DNA from: Aurifilum marmelostoma
Taxonomy: Eukaryota; Ascomycota; Sordariomycetes; Diaporthales; Cryphonectriaceae
Length of the DNA: 64,000 bases
Assembly (NCBI GenBank): GCA_027559495.1
Contig: JAMXSV010000010.1
Location: 1,550,001 to 1,614,000, forward strand
Direction of reading: 5' to 3'
Below are positions 11,578 through 22,481 of this stretch, in pieces. A model generated the notes under the pieces. It was given only the letters and a program-made list of their open reading frames with translations, did not search any database and had not been told where the DNA came from. How positions within the stretch are numbered: the first letter of the stretch is position 1; each line of letters opens with the position of its first letter. The translations under genes were made by a program, and so were the position numbers.

Positions 11578-12400
11578 CAGTGTGGCGTTGGGAAAACAGC
11601 AAAGGCCAGTATCCGTAGATGATCTGCTGAATAAAGTACCATACATAGCACGAGTATTCCGGTACAAAGTCAAGGTCTTTCTGCCCGTGCGACTATTTAC
11701 GAAACTCGTAGTGCCCACACTTCAAGCAAATTTACCGAAGCCCACTCACCCAATTTCGTCAAGACTACCGTCCCACCGTAGAGTCGACGCTCTCGGAATC
11801 CTGTACGCGTGAAATTGCGGGCCCAGCAAGCTCAGCTGGTGTGACACTTCTCTTGTCCAGCGCCCTTCTGCATCGTTATAGAACCCTCTCTCGCATGAGA
11901 CAGCCTTGATGGGATGTGGGCTGCTGTGTTCCCTCTTCCATAGACGCGATATTCAGCGGCATGTTTGAGCACGAAACAGCCGTCGACCTGGGTGAGGAGG
12001 AAAATATGAGCAGGAACAACCAGCCAGCCCGCCAATGCGGCAACGGAGTCGTCTTACCTCAATCTCGCAGGAGTTGCTACTTCAGACCCGTGCCTCGTTC
12101 CTTTGGGCACACACCTGCTGGCAGGCCTCAAATTTGATTCACTGTGTAATGTCCAAAGGCTGAAAATCCCCAAGAAACTCCCTTCATAACCTGCCCCCAC
12201 ACGCAATCCGACCAATCGCTGGTTCCACGAAAACTCCTTGTTGCGAATACAGTCGGCCCTCCAGGAGAAATTCCAGCCTCATTAGTCCTTTTACGACCGC
12301 TGGCCTTGGCCCGATGATGCAAAGAAAGAGGAAGGGGGGGGGGGGAATCAAAACATCGAGAAAGAACACAAACTCATATGATTCAGACCGACCCTGTCCC
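11578..12400. other. Convergent intergenic region
   Basis: Lies between the 3' end of the flavoprotein gene (+) and the HP1 region (-). It holds a G11 tract (12335-12345). No gene supported. Confidence 0.6.
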
Positions 12401-12541
12401 TTAGCTACGAAACGAATCAAGGAGCAGGCTCAGAATAGCAAAGACCAGAAGAATTGCAATGCCGTAGTCGAGCATGAAGACTACCGCAACTCCGCGGTCG
12501 CTCGTTGGAAGGGGCCGGGACGTCTGCGACGAGATACTCAT
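12401..12541 (-). CDS. 46-residue membrane-segment ORF in frame behind the HP1 stop codon
   Basis: ATG 12541-12539 to TAA 12403-12401. Residues 17-42 are strongly hydrophobic (VAVVFMLDY...ILLVFAILSLLLDSF), then FRS and stop: the layout of a tail anchor. The same frame stays open upstream without a stop as far as the HP1 TAG (12631-12629), adding an acidic/polar stretch (SSEDDPESQFWEQRQSDAM). Codon use is C/G-ending and gene-like. It could be a separate small gene with an unseen 5' exon, an alternative HP1 C-terminus, or a read-through extension of HP1. I recognise no family. It could still be chance, since an open stretch of this size is not very rare in GC-rich DNA. Confidence 0.4.
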   Translation of the reverse strand: MSISSQTSRPLPTSDRGVAVVFMLDYGIAILLVFAILSLLLDSFRS

Positions 12542-12628
12542 GGCGTCTGACTGCCGTTGCTCCCAGAACTGCGACTCTGGATCATCCTCGCTCGAGATAG
12601 GGCAGTATGGCAGATGGTGAGACCCGCC

Positions 12629-13778
12629 CTACTGGGTCATGCTTCCAATAGGGACAGGATCCCCACCGTCTCTTGAGATACGGATATGTCGCTCGTAAAA
12701 ACGGAGCATCTGTGGCTGTGTTAGCAAATCTCTGAAACGCCGTGCCTCCATGGCGCGCTGCGTGGTTCTCGCCCGTGTGTCCTCGTTCGACGCACCTTCT
12801 GCGGACACCTGCGGTACACAACCTCCTTTGGATGCTGCGTCTTCTTTCCATTCTTCCACGTCAAGTAGACGATGAAGTTGCCATTCTCCTCGTCTTGACA
12901 CATATCGACGGACTCGACGTGGTCCTCCCAGCTGCCGCTCGGCGGCTTCCATTCCATCAGCTTGGCGGTCGCAGGCGGTGTCGAGTCCAGCGGATGACCG
13001 TTGGTCTTCTTCGTGCGTTTTGCCGACCCGGCAGGTGTGGCGGATTTTGACTGCCGGCCGCGCTTCCTGCCTGCGAGCGCCTTCTTCGTGTCCTCAAACA
13101 TCTTGTCGCGACCGCCGATGCTGTCGAAATACTCCTGTAGGACTTGCGCAGCATTCTCCCTGTAAAAGAAAAGCGCGAGGAACATTAGCAAGGTGGCTCG
13201 TGTCAGCCAGACAGCGCGAAAGACACAGGTGGGGTCACCATACTTGAGATTGTCTTCCTCTTCCCAGGTGCGGTCAGACTTCTTGGGCCATCCTTCCCAT
13301 TTTACCTCAAAGCGAGGCAGACCCTGCCCAGGCCGTTAGCCACTCTTTGTCTGCCCTCGACAACCATACGAGCTGTTGGGAGGCAAAACGCACATCGTCG
13401 GCGATGTAATGCGAGAAGATCTTCTCGACCACGAACTCGTCATCATCCAGCTCCTCATCATCGTCCTCATCGTCCTCTCCATCGTTGTTCCCCCCTGTTC
13501 CATTGGTGTTGTTGGTATCAGGAAAGTCGTCCTCGTCTTCGGACTCGTCTTCTGGCTCCTTGTATGATTTTCTTGGCCTCTTGGGAACGACATCGCTGAC
13601 AACGCCAACGTCGGACATTTCGTCGTCGCTTATTGCTGTATAGAAGCTGGACGTCAGCGAAAATCTATGTCATCGCTGCCATGTGTCCTCCAAAGGTGCA
13701 TCACGATGCGACGCGTTTCCTTGCTGGCACACGCGACAGCGTGGTCTAGGGTCACACACGACACGTACCTGGAGGCAT
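12629..13778 (-). CDS. hpo: Heterochromatin protein 1 homologue (chromodomain + chromoshadow domain)
   Basis: Five exons on the minus strand: 13769-13778, 13394-13635, 13244-13323, 12796-13159 and 12629-12709; 258 residues. The first exon is only 10 nt (Met-Pro-Pro plus one base). It was placed by the clean GTACGT donor and by the acidic N-terminus that results (MPPAISDDEMSDVG). An acidic low-complexity stretch precedes the chromodomain (about 70-120: EFVVEKIFSHYIADD, RFEVKWEGW, RTWEEEDNL). Phe/Trp/Trp there fit the aromatic cage that reads methylated H3K9. A basic hinge (GRKRGRQSKS, KRTKK) is followed by the chromoshadow domain (about 178-243: WEDHVESVD, VYLTWKNGKKTQHP, RCPQKMLRFYERHI), the dimerisation and partner-binding module. 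The homologues are Neurospora HPO and Aspergillus HepA, which act in heterochromatin silencing, including of secondary-metabolite genes. Introns are 133, 70, 84 and 86 bp. Confidence 0.92.
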
Positions 13779-16700
13779 GGTCGCTTTGGTTCTCTGGAAG
13801 AAAAAGAGTGGAGCAAGTTGTTGTTTGCGATAGGAACAAGGCCGCAGATATGCCTCAATTGGTGCTTGTGGGTGGGTGATGAATGTCGCGACAGGTCTTT
13901 AGTCTGATGATATGCTCCTTCCCTGGCTCTGACACGATCCAGAGAGCTTGCTTGGGAAGGTCCGACTGGGGGGCCCGGGGGGGGGGGGTTTGGTGTTGGG
14001 TTGCGGCTGCGGTAGCTCCAGCTCCTAGGCGGACCCTTGGGATCAACGCAGTAGTGGCAGCCACATCGGGGGGCCAAGCCACCTTGTGGCTAGGCTCATC
14101 GTTGGCTTTCAACATCCACCGTGAAACATCATATTGGCGTCGAGAGAGTGTAGTCTTTCACCCAGAGTTTCGTGAAATGAAGTTGATCAGTCACGCTTCA
14201 TTAAACTTTAACAGCATTCCCTTCAACCTAGTGCTCTATGACGGGAGGAGAATTCTTGGTTTTAATTTCCAAATTGTCATCTTTCTGTTCCTATCCACGG
14301 TTGGTTGTGCCTGACGAGAGGTCCTGTCAATGTTGCGGGTGCCTTCTCAATAAGATGATCCTCCATTCTTTATTCTGTCCATGATCCTTTGGTCACCTAT
14401 CGCATCTTCTCTCGCGTAAACTGCTCAAGTAGTCAGAACTCTAACCTAGTTTCTACACATTCTCATTGGTTCTTGTGTTTTTACGGCCATTGCTGATCAG
14501 CCTGGCCAATTCTATGCCCTCAACTCGGCAGTTCCTTATGACATGACCAGTGCACCTGCACTGCATTGCCCTGCACGGTCCACGTGGCCTGCATCAGGAG
14601 GTATACCCACAAGTCCGGGGGGCATGTGTTTCTCTGCCCCTCCCTGGGGGCCTCGACATGGGAGCCCGCGTTCTTGATCGATCACAAGCAAAAGTAGGCA
14701 AGTATTATGATGGGTGACAAGTCACAACGGGCTCTCCGAAGGGGGGCGAGACGATGTGACCTGAACGGTGGCGCCACAGAACCAGACTCTATGCTGGCAT
14801 ATCTCAGGAAAGGACTCTTCTCTCGGAACCAAGGAGAATAATCTCTGCGAGGCAGAATATTTCCGAGATCTTGAGGGACCTGGGACACTGGAGACCAGAG
14901 TGCCAGAATAGAGGCCCCAGGGGAGGACTTAGCAATACAAGGCAAAACCTCCGTTGGTGGAGAATTTGAGAGCCTTTCTTTTTCTTTTCTTTGTCCCTCT
15001 CTCTCGTTTCTTCAGGCCGGTCTAGGACTCTCACCTAAGGTGAAGAAGGGGCACATTGTCCAGCTTGTTGCCTTTGGCGGCCTAGCACGGCCCAGGGCGA
15101 CCATCATGCATAAAAATACGCATAGGCATGATCGCGTTATTCAGCCTCACCGGTACGTACCGGATCGACGAATCACCGTGAAGGAGAGGGACGGAAGCGA
15201 GGGGGACGGGGTGGCATGAGGGTCCTAGGGCAGCCAGCCCGGATTCTCAGGATGTCTGTGCCTGCTTGCGGGTGGGTAAGAGGAGGGAGGATGAGCAGCT
15301 GCAGTTCGATCATATGACATGTGGGCCAGCCGTTGCCAGAGAATCGACGGCAGTAGGAATGCACATACAGTAGTAAGTTTGCCCCTCGAATGGATAGGTT
15401 GTGGAGCGGACTGAACTCTGTAGCCTGTCCGCAGAGATGTCCGTGTGCAGGGAGGTAGGGAATCACATGCAAGAGATACAGCGAAAGCGGGTTCCTCCGT
15501 ACCTACAGCACATAGCTGGGCTCGACTCACGAGGTCCCTTCGAGGTAAGGGTCAGATGAGTGACACAGACACCTCCAGCCTCCCCAATCTCCAAGCCTCA
15601 CCGTTTCCCCATTTGCCGGGATCCACTCATTTCCAGCGCCAGATTTCCCATTCTCTTTTTTTTTTTTTTTTTCCCCTCTAGATACATGAGCGAACGCGAG
15701 CATGGTCATCTCCCGGTCTCCTCACCCGTGGCCAGCTGCCGCGATCCGACTGGCGTTCTTCCCGTCTCTCCTGCCGCCGATCCTCTCTCTGCCCAGTGCG
15801 GCGGAGCTTCCTCCTGCAGGTAGTATCTCGCAATGCAACGGCTGTTGCCCAGTCATCTGGAGATGGGCGCCTAGGTTCATCCTCCCGAGGAGGGGAAGGG
15901 GGTCACTGCGGCGGCGAGTGAGGAGGCTGAGGCGGGAGTGGAACCTTGATACATACATACAGGACGCGTGGAGGTGCGAGAGCCACCTCGCTAAGCTGGC
16001 CTTCGTCAATCTCTGCGGGCGAGTCGATCGGACAAAGGACCCAAGGACGTGACCCGGAACTCTTGACTACACGCGAGCGGTGCCGCCGTCGACCACCTGC
16101 ATGGTTCAGAGCCGACTTTTCTGGGCCAGGACCTTTCTGTCAAACGCAGGACCATACCAAGATTTGAGAAAAGTGAGATACGAGGATCATCTGCTCATAC
16201 AGTCCTCGCTACCAGATACCTGCGACTTACAGCTGGACCCAAGCACATGAATTTTGTGCAGACAGCACAACTCTCGTCCCCTCCTGCATACATATCATAT
16301 ATGCACGATAGGATGAGTGTGTGGAAAAGCAGGGGATTTTAAAGAGAGATGACAGCTGTCAGACTCCCGAGCATGGGGGTTCCCTGTCCTAGGCCCACTC
16401 TCGCGGCAACGATCTGTACCTCTACCGCCGTCATTGGGGATGATTTCGGGTCGCCGTCCGACTGGAGAGCCACAGCGCCTGAGAAGAGCGATTCAGTAGG
16501 GGGGCGAGGGAGCTGATCTCTCTCCGTCTTGCTCTCCCCCCCTCACGGCCTCCCCCTTCCTTCTTCTCCCTCCTTTTTTTTTTGTGTGTGTTTTGTTTTG
16601 TTGCTGGCAGGCAAAATTAAGCCTCGAGGGTGGTCCTGGAGAGACAAGGTCGGGACCTGGCAGGGCCACGGCCAAGATCCGGGGTCTGGTCCCTGGAGGC

Positions 16701-19700
16701 GGAACTGTGCATACATAATAGCCTCCCGGCCCCGCCAGCCAAAACAATTCCATTCGCGGGATACCCCAATGAGCCTGGAGTGACAGAACTGTGTGGAGAT
16801 GCCGACAAGCTCATTGTGTCCGAGAACCCTTTCACCGCTCTGCATGACAGGATCGAGAGGGGTCAAGTCTCCATTTACTTGGCGGGACGGTGGGCGACTG
16901 TGGACGAGCGTGAGCATGTGCAGATGCTGCTGTAAAAGAACCGGGCTGAGGACGACGGAACTCGGCTCACACGGCAGAGATTGGCGGTTGAGAAGAGCCG
17001 GGTATATCGTACGCAGTAGCACCGTAGTCGCGCGCGTTTTCTCGTGTGAGAGAAGCTTCCAGGCCTCTCGAGAGGGCCACCGTAGGCTCATTGGTCTCGT
17101 CTCACGCTGACCGTGCCGCTCCCACCATCTGCAGCCCGCCCCAGCCAGTTACAGTACTATTACTGCATGCAGCTGGGTGTGTGATATCATTCCCGCCTGC
17201 AGGAAGCTGCTGCATCCATCCTTGCCCTCCCTCCCTCACATTAGGACCCTCACCTGGGCTCCGTGCCCTGTAGCACAGTTTGCGGAGATGGAGGGAAGAG
17301 AGAGAAGGGGGGGGGGTGGTAGGGAGAGAGGGGCATTGCGCCAGCGGCCCGCCTCCCGTACTTGGATGGGCTGGTCAGGAAGATCCCCTCGACGACGGAT
17401 TGAAGGCCCGACCACGGTGGCGAGTGGTTTAGGAGAATGGCGGTGATGACGACGCCTTCTTGGATTGGTCTGCTCGGGAGGGCGAAAAAGATGCGATCTT
17501 CAGTGCCAGTGAGGGCGTGTTTAGCATCTCTAGAAGCTGCCACGCGCAGCCGACCTTGGAAAGTTGACCTCGGGCACAGCCTCAACTGGTCAAAGTGGGC
17601 GTCTGAGGATTCAGAAGCGTCGTGGAGCCAAAAGTATGTTAATTTTCATCATTTTCTGGAACGTGAGGGGGGGGGTCTTGAACTGGAAATTAGACAGCGA
17701 AAAAAAAATATTAAACAATAAGGAAAATAGAAAGGATAAACACAATGCCAACAGTGAGGAGCACTTTCCTTCATGCGTGACGAATGACGAGGGCTGTTGT
17801 AGGAAGCTAGTCGTGCTGATCCATAGTTTGTGCCACAAGGGAAGGCGCTGTGGGAAAGTGACAGGTCGACCCAAGACGGAGCCTAAGGTCGGGTTGAGAG
17901 ATTCAGTACCTCTCCGCCCAAATTTGGTTCTGACAACCATGGTCCACAGGATGATGCCAAAGCATGCTGGCGGCGTGCTGGGCATCGTGTATCATCTAAG
18001 ATGCGAGTAAATTTCGGGTTCGACCAATATATTACAATGCACTTCAACTATCATGCGCGGGTTATTTCGTGGTAGGAGAAGCTTTTTTCTCCCCCTTTTT
18101 TTTTTTTTTGTTCTTTTTCTTCTTTGTTGTAGTGAAATGAACGGGGACTCAAAGGCGGTTCATGATCTCCCAAAGCTCAGAGAGCTTATCCGTGTACAAA
18201 CGAGAATGTATACTGCGCGCTACTATGGATTTTCCTACGGTAACCCCCAGCGGCGGCATGTACCGTAGTAATGGCTCTAGTGGATACTATCCGTGACTCT
18301 CCTCAGCACTGACAGCCTCCACTGGCGCCACCTGGATACCAAGACAGACACCTGAAGCTACAGCGTCATGGGGCAGGGTACGACGCGCTCAGGTACCTAC
18401 AGGGCTCTCCGGCCCAGGGTTGAGGCCCCATCAGGGTGCATGCCTATGTACAGTACCATTGTAGTAAGATGAACTTCTCCTCCACGCCCCCCCCCCCCCG
18501 GTTCCATTTTCCAGAAACCCTGACACTGGAAATGTCATTTACCTGAACTATAGTGACTCAAATTTGAAGAATCGTGAAGCTCATCGTCATAGAATTTATT
18601 ACGAAGTGATCATCAGAAGTGCTCTTGTCGGTCTGGTAGGCATAAATAGCAACACTCTTGCGAAATGACAATGTGTACTGTACGTGGTAGGCTTCCCACC
18701 TCGATGATTAGGGTACCCATAAGCTGGCAGGGGTGGGGGGTTCTTGCCGTGTGGAATTACAGCGCTGCCAAGTACCTGGCTGGGTACAGCAGGTACTGCG
18801 CCTGGTAGCTCCCCAAGATCACCTCCAGCCCTGCCCTGCCCTTGCCTCTTTTGACTTCACTGATGTCGTTCGTCTCTTCTTTCCTCCCCCCTCCCCCTCC
18901 CTCCCGACCAACCATCTCCTCCTGCGGCTTGCACCCCTCCTCGAAGCCCACAGCAGCGTAACCTTTTCTTTTCAGCTTTACACTTATTCTGTCTGTTACG
19001 GGGCACGTCACCATGTGAAGATTATTGGCCAAGGTACCCTTCAGATGCAGCATCATGGCTCCACACGGCGAGGCGCCGCCGCCTTCACCATCAATTATTC
19101 TTGATCGGAGAATTCTCGTCTTGCTTATTGGTATTACCTTGGCCCCTCTCTTCCTCCTCCTCGTCTCTACCCACACACACTGACGGACCCCCCCCCCCTT
19201 GCGCTCCAGGATGAGGAGTTATATCACACCTATTCAGAGAAGGAGGGGAAGGGGTGAGGGAAGGGGGTGTACCTCGTGCATGGCCTGCCTTGGCCTCGTA
19301 TAGTACAAACAGTACCTTCAATACCTGCTGCTGTCATCCCGCACAGCAGTCGACCCCGTGCACACGCCACTATTATCCTCACATCAGGCTTTCTCCACGC
19401 CGTTGGGCTTTTTTTTTGTCCTCTTTCTTCTTGTGCAGATCTACACAGCCTGTACCCATTCTCGGGCAGCTTGTCCCCCTTGTCATTGGGACGGGAAACC
19501 TGGACAGTACCCGTGACGGAATCTTGGACACGATCACCCTCTCGTACCCGGTGTCTCCCCCCCCCCCTTCCCCCTCCTCCTCCCCCTCGAGGATCTGGTC
19601 TTCTGTCCTGGACCCGTTCCTCGTCTAGGTCTCCGTCCTCGTCCATGTCCCCGCCTGGCCCTGGCCCTGGCCCCGGCCCATGGACGGGAAATAAGGGCCA

Positions 19701-20361
19701 GGAGGTACATGGCACCCATCCTGCAAGGCCCAGGCCTCTTGTCGAATATCAGCTCTCTCTAGCCTGATTCTATCACGACTTTCATTAAATCATCATCTGT
19801 CCCAGCCAGCCGTGGCTGAATGGATTACATTTCTCTCTCAATTTTTGTCGCCCAGCAATCGTCACAGCATCAGCTTTTCGTTAGAGACCAGCTGAATCAT
19901 CTCTTTTGTTTTCTCTACCATTTTGTCATCTATAGACATATACACACCCACACCCACGCACTCGAGCACACGCACACACTTGTCGCTTCTTCATCTTTGC
20001 CCCAGCTCTGATTTATTTCTTCAATTTTGCACTTTGGCTTGTGGCATCTTTTTTTTCTTTTCTTTTCTTTTTCCCTCTTCCTGATTTTTATTTCGTTTTC
20101 TCCTCAATATATTCATCTCTCTGTCCTCTGTTCTCTGTGTGGCCCAAAGCAGGGACGTGGACAGCCAAACCCGCCTTGCCCTGGTTCTTTCTGTTTAGTC
20201 TTTTCCCTAAATTTCAGCCTGCCTGCTTCGACCCTCCCACGAGCCAGCATCTGCATGCGTCTAGGAGAATCAACTTACACTGGCAGATAAATTAAATCCC
20301 CAGTGGTTGCAATAACCCGACGCTCGACCTAGTCCCGCCAAGACACCAACCGGCTAAGATC
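13779..20361. other. 6.6 kb gene-free stretch between two divergent genes
   Basis: No coding gene is supported on either strand. The stretch is marked by repeated pyrimidine-rich blocks on the + strand (around 15640-15680, 16530-16600, 18085-18130, 18870-18990, 19400-19440, 19540-19610, 20040-20110) and by long G/C runs (13977-13988, 17307-17316, 18487-18499, 19188-19198, 19557-19567). Open frames here are short, overlap on both strands and have no recognisable domains. The 20.0-20.36 kb part, T-rich then A-rich, looks like the leader of the gene at 20362. Confidence 0.6.
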
Positions 20362-22070
20362 ATGAATAACGAGAGCACAACTAAGGCCCCCAAGGATAAA
20401 ACTTGTGTCTACTGCCGACAGGCTTTCACGTCATCCTCTCTTGGCAGGCATCTTGACCTCTACATAAAAGAAAAGAATCCAAAGGCACCCGACGGCATCC
20501 ATAATGTTGAGGAGATCCGGAAGCTTCGGGGCAGCATCACACGCCGCCAGCCGAGAGGCGGCGCCAGGAGGGACACTACAGCCTCGGCGGCCACTGGCAG
20601 TCAGACTGGACCCAGAGGAAGCCCTGCAATCTCTGATGTCGAGTCGGGCACTGCCAGGTCCCCAGGTACGCCCAAAAGATTCCGTCATGCCTGGCGAGGC
20701 TTTAACCGGGAGACTAGCCACCCCACACTTCCTGCATAGGCAACCAGGGTCAGATACTAACAACCAATGTTTGTGGCGCAGAAGAGGGCAATGAGGCAAC
20801 GGCAACCGGCCAGAGGGGGAACCCCCAACGGGCCTCCAACCGGCAGATGATGAAGTCGTCCCTAGAGGTCAGACAGAGGTTTCAAGATGCTCTCGACACG
20901 GCGAAGGCTGCGGAGCTGGCACTGCGCGAGATGATCAGCTCGTGGAGGGCTGCCAGGTGAGACCTTGCGCCGGCCACCCTACCGGTATTATTCGTCGTTG
21001 ACAAGAAAAGCAGGCACCGATCTGACATTGAGTCCATGCCCTTTGACTTCAATCCGCTTTCTTTAGACTTCCCTGGGCTCTGTCTTCAGTGTCTGGAGGC
21101 ACCACCGACGCTGTACTCCTCCACCCCCTACTCTACCGTGACTTCTTGGTCCCTCGAACCTCCAGGGCAGCGTCAGAATGCCGCCCTCTCCACCTATTTC
21201 CGGGAGGAGTTTCAAAAGTGGAAATCCTCATGCTCCGCTATCACGACAGCCATGGCAGACGAGTTGATGTATCCGCCCTCTCAAGCCACAACACGGCAGG
21301 ATGACGCCAGAGAGCTGGTGCAAAAGGCTGAACAGGCGGCAGAGACGCTCGAGAAGCAGGTGGCAGAACATTTATCCACCGTGTTCCAAGCCTGGGAGCA
21401 GTTGCCAGCCCCAAGGCAGCAGGAGCTCTGGGCCCTGGAGATGGCAAGGAGCATTGGGAGGAAACAGGAACAGCTCGAGTCCCTGAAGGAGATGCAGCAT
21501 TCCCTGAGGCAGGAGAACACGAACCTCAGATCCCAGATCGACAGTCTCAACAGACAGCAGCAGCCGAAGGAGTTCAAGCTTGTCCCACCGATGACGCTAA
21601 AAGTAGATCAGAAGCTGGTGGATCTATGGACCGAAGCAGGCCTCGGTGGGCAGCGGGTTGCGGCGACCATGATGGAGGGCCGCTACGCAGACCTCGGCTC
21701 AGTAGTGTCAGGTGCCATCGAGAGGTGGAAGAACGTGGTTGTGACCTCGAGGGCCACGAGCAGCATCATGTCGCAGAGGACTTTTGAACCATCTACAACA
21801 CCTCTGCAGACGCCCACGTCAGCTACTTACCCCGTCACACCGGATGTTCCGAATTCAGCGCGGCAACAGCCGGGATTTGAAACCCGGCAGTCCCGGTATC
21901 CACAATCATCGCCGAATGTCCATTCGTCTGTGGCTCGGAATGTTTCTGTCAGTTCTGCCGGTGCAATGATAGGGTCTGCGAGCGAGACCAAGCCTTCAGC
22001 GGAAAGTACACCGTCGCAGTCACACATGGACTCGGATGAGGACGCTGACGGTGATGCGGACGCTGATGCG

Positions 22071-22110
<40 letters not shown>

Positions 22111-22481
22111 AGGACGTGGACGTCGATGCCGATGCCGATGCCGATATTGAGATGGGTGAGGATGATTATATGTCCTCTGCCACCACGCAGACTCAGCATG
22201 GCATACACCAGATGCCACAGCAGCAGGGCTCTTCTCAGGTACACTCTGTGCGGCCCGCCACGCGATCGCAAGACCAACAACACATGTCGACGCTTCGGCA
22301 CAACACGTACCCGCAGAGAGCCAGTAACTACCCGAACCCCGCTGTCCTGTCCGCCCAGCAACAGCAGCAGCAACAACAAGTGCACATGAGCCAACAGGCC
22401 TTTGATCACCAGATGCAGAACCTTACCCACCACCTCAGCCGGGGTCATGGAGGACACAGCATGGGATGGGATAATCAATGA
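20362..22481 (+). CDS. Fungus-specific zinc-knuckle / coiled-coil protein of unknown function
   Basis: Exons 20362-20665, 20782-20956 and 21014-22481; 648 residues. The first intron (116 bp) has a textbook ACTAAC branch point. Residues 15-34 form a compact Cys-x2-Cys-x11-His motif (CVYCRQAFTSSSLGRHLDLY) followed by VEEIRKLRGSITRRQPR, a basic segment that could bind nucleic acid. A helical stretch follows (QRFQDALDTAKAAELALREM), then a conserved-looking block around LDFPGLCLQCLEAPPTLYS and a coiled coil near residues 250-340 (Glu/Gln/Leu-rich). The C-terminal third is low complexity: Ser/Thr/Pro-rich, an Asp-Ala dipeptide array (DNA 22040-22150), then Gln/His-rich. I believe proteins of this type occur widely in Pezizomycotina as hypothetical proteins, but that is from memory. 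The layout (zinc motif, coiled coil, acidic array, polyQ) suggests a nuclear adaptor or transcription-related role; this is inference only. Confidence 0.8.
22040..22150 (+). repeat. GACGCC / GATGCC hexanucleotide array encoding Asp-Ala repeats
   Basis: About 18 tandem GA(C/T)-G(C/A)(C/T/G) units encode alternating Asp-Ala (with some Gly, Glu and Val), a highly acidic stretch in the zinc-knuckle protein. The middle (about 22075-22110) is nearly pure GACGCC. Confidence 0.9.

Noticed and set aside
18016..18031. GGGTTCGACCAATA, resembling a tRNA B box
   Set aside because: No matching T-stem, acceptor stem or A box could be folded around it.
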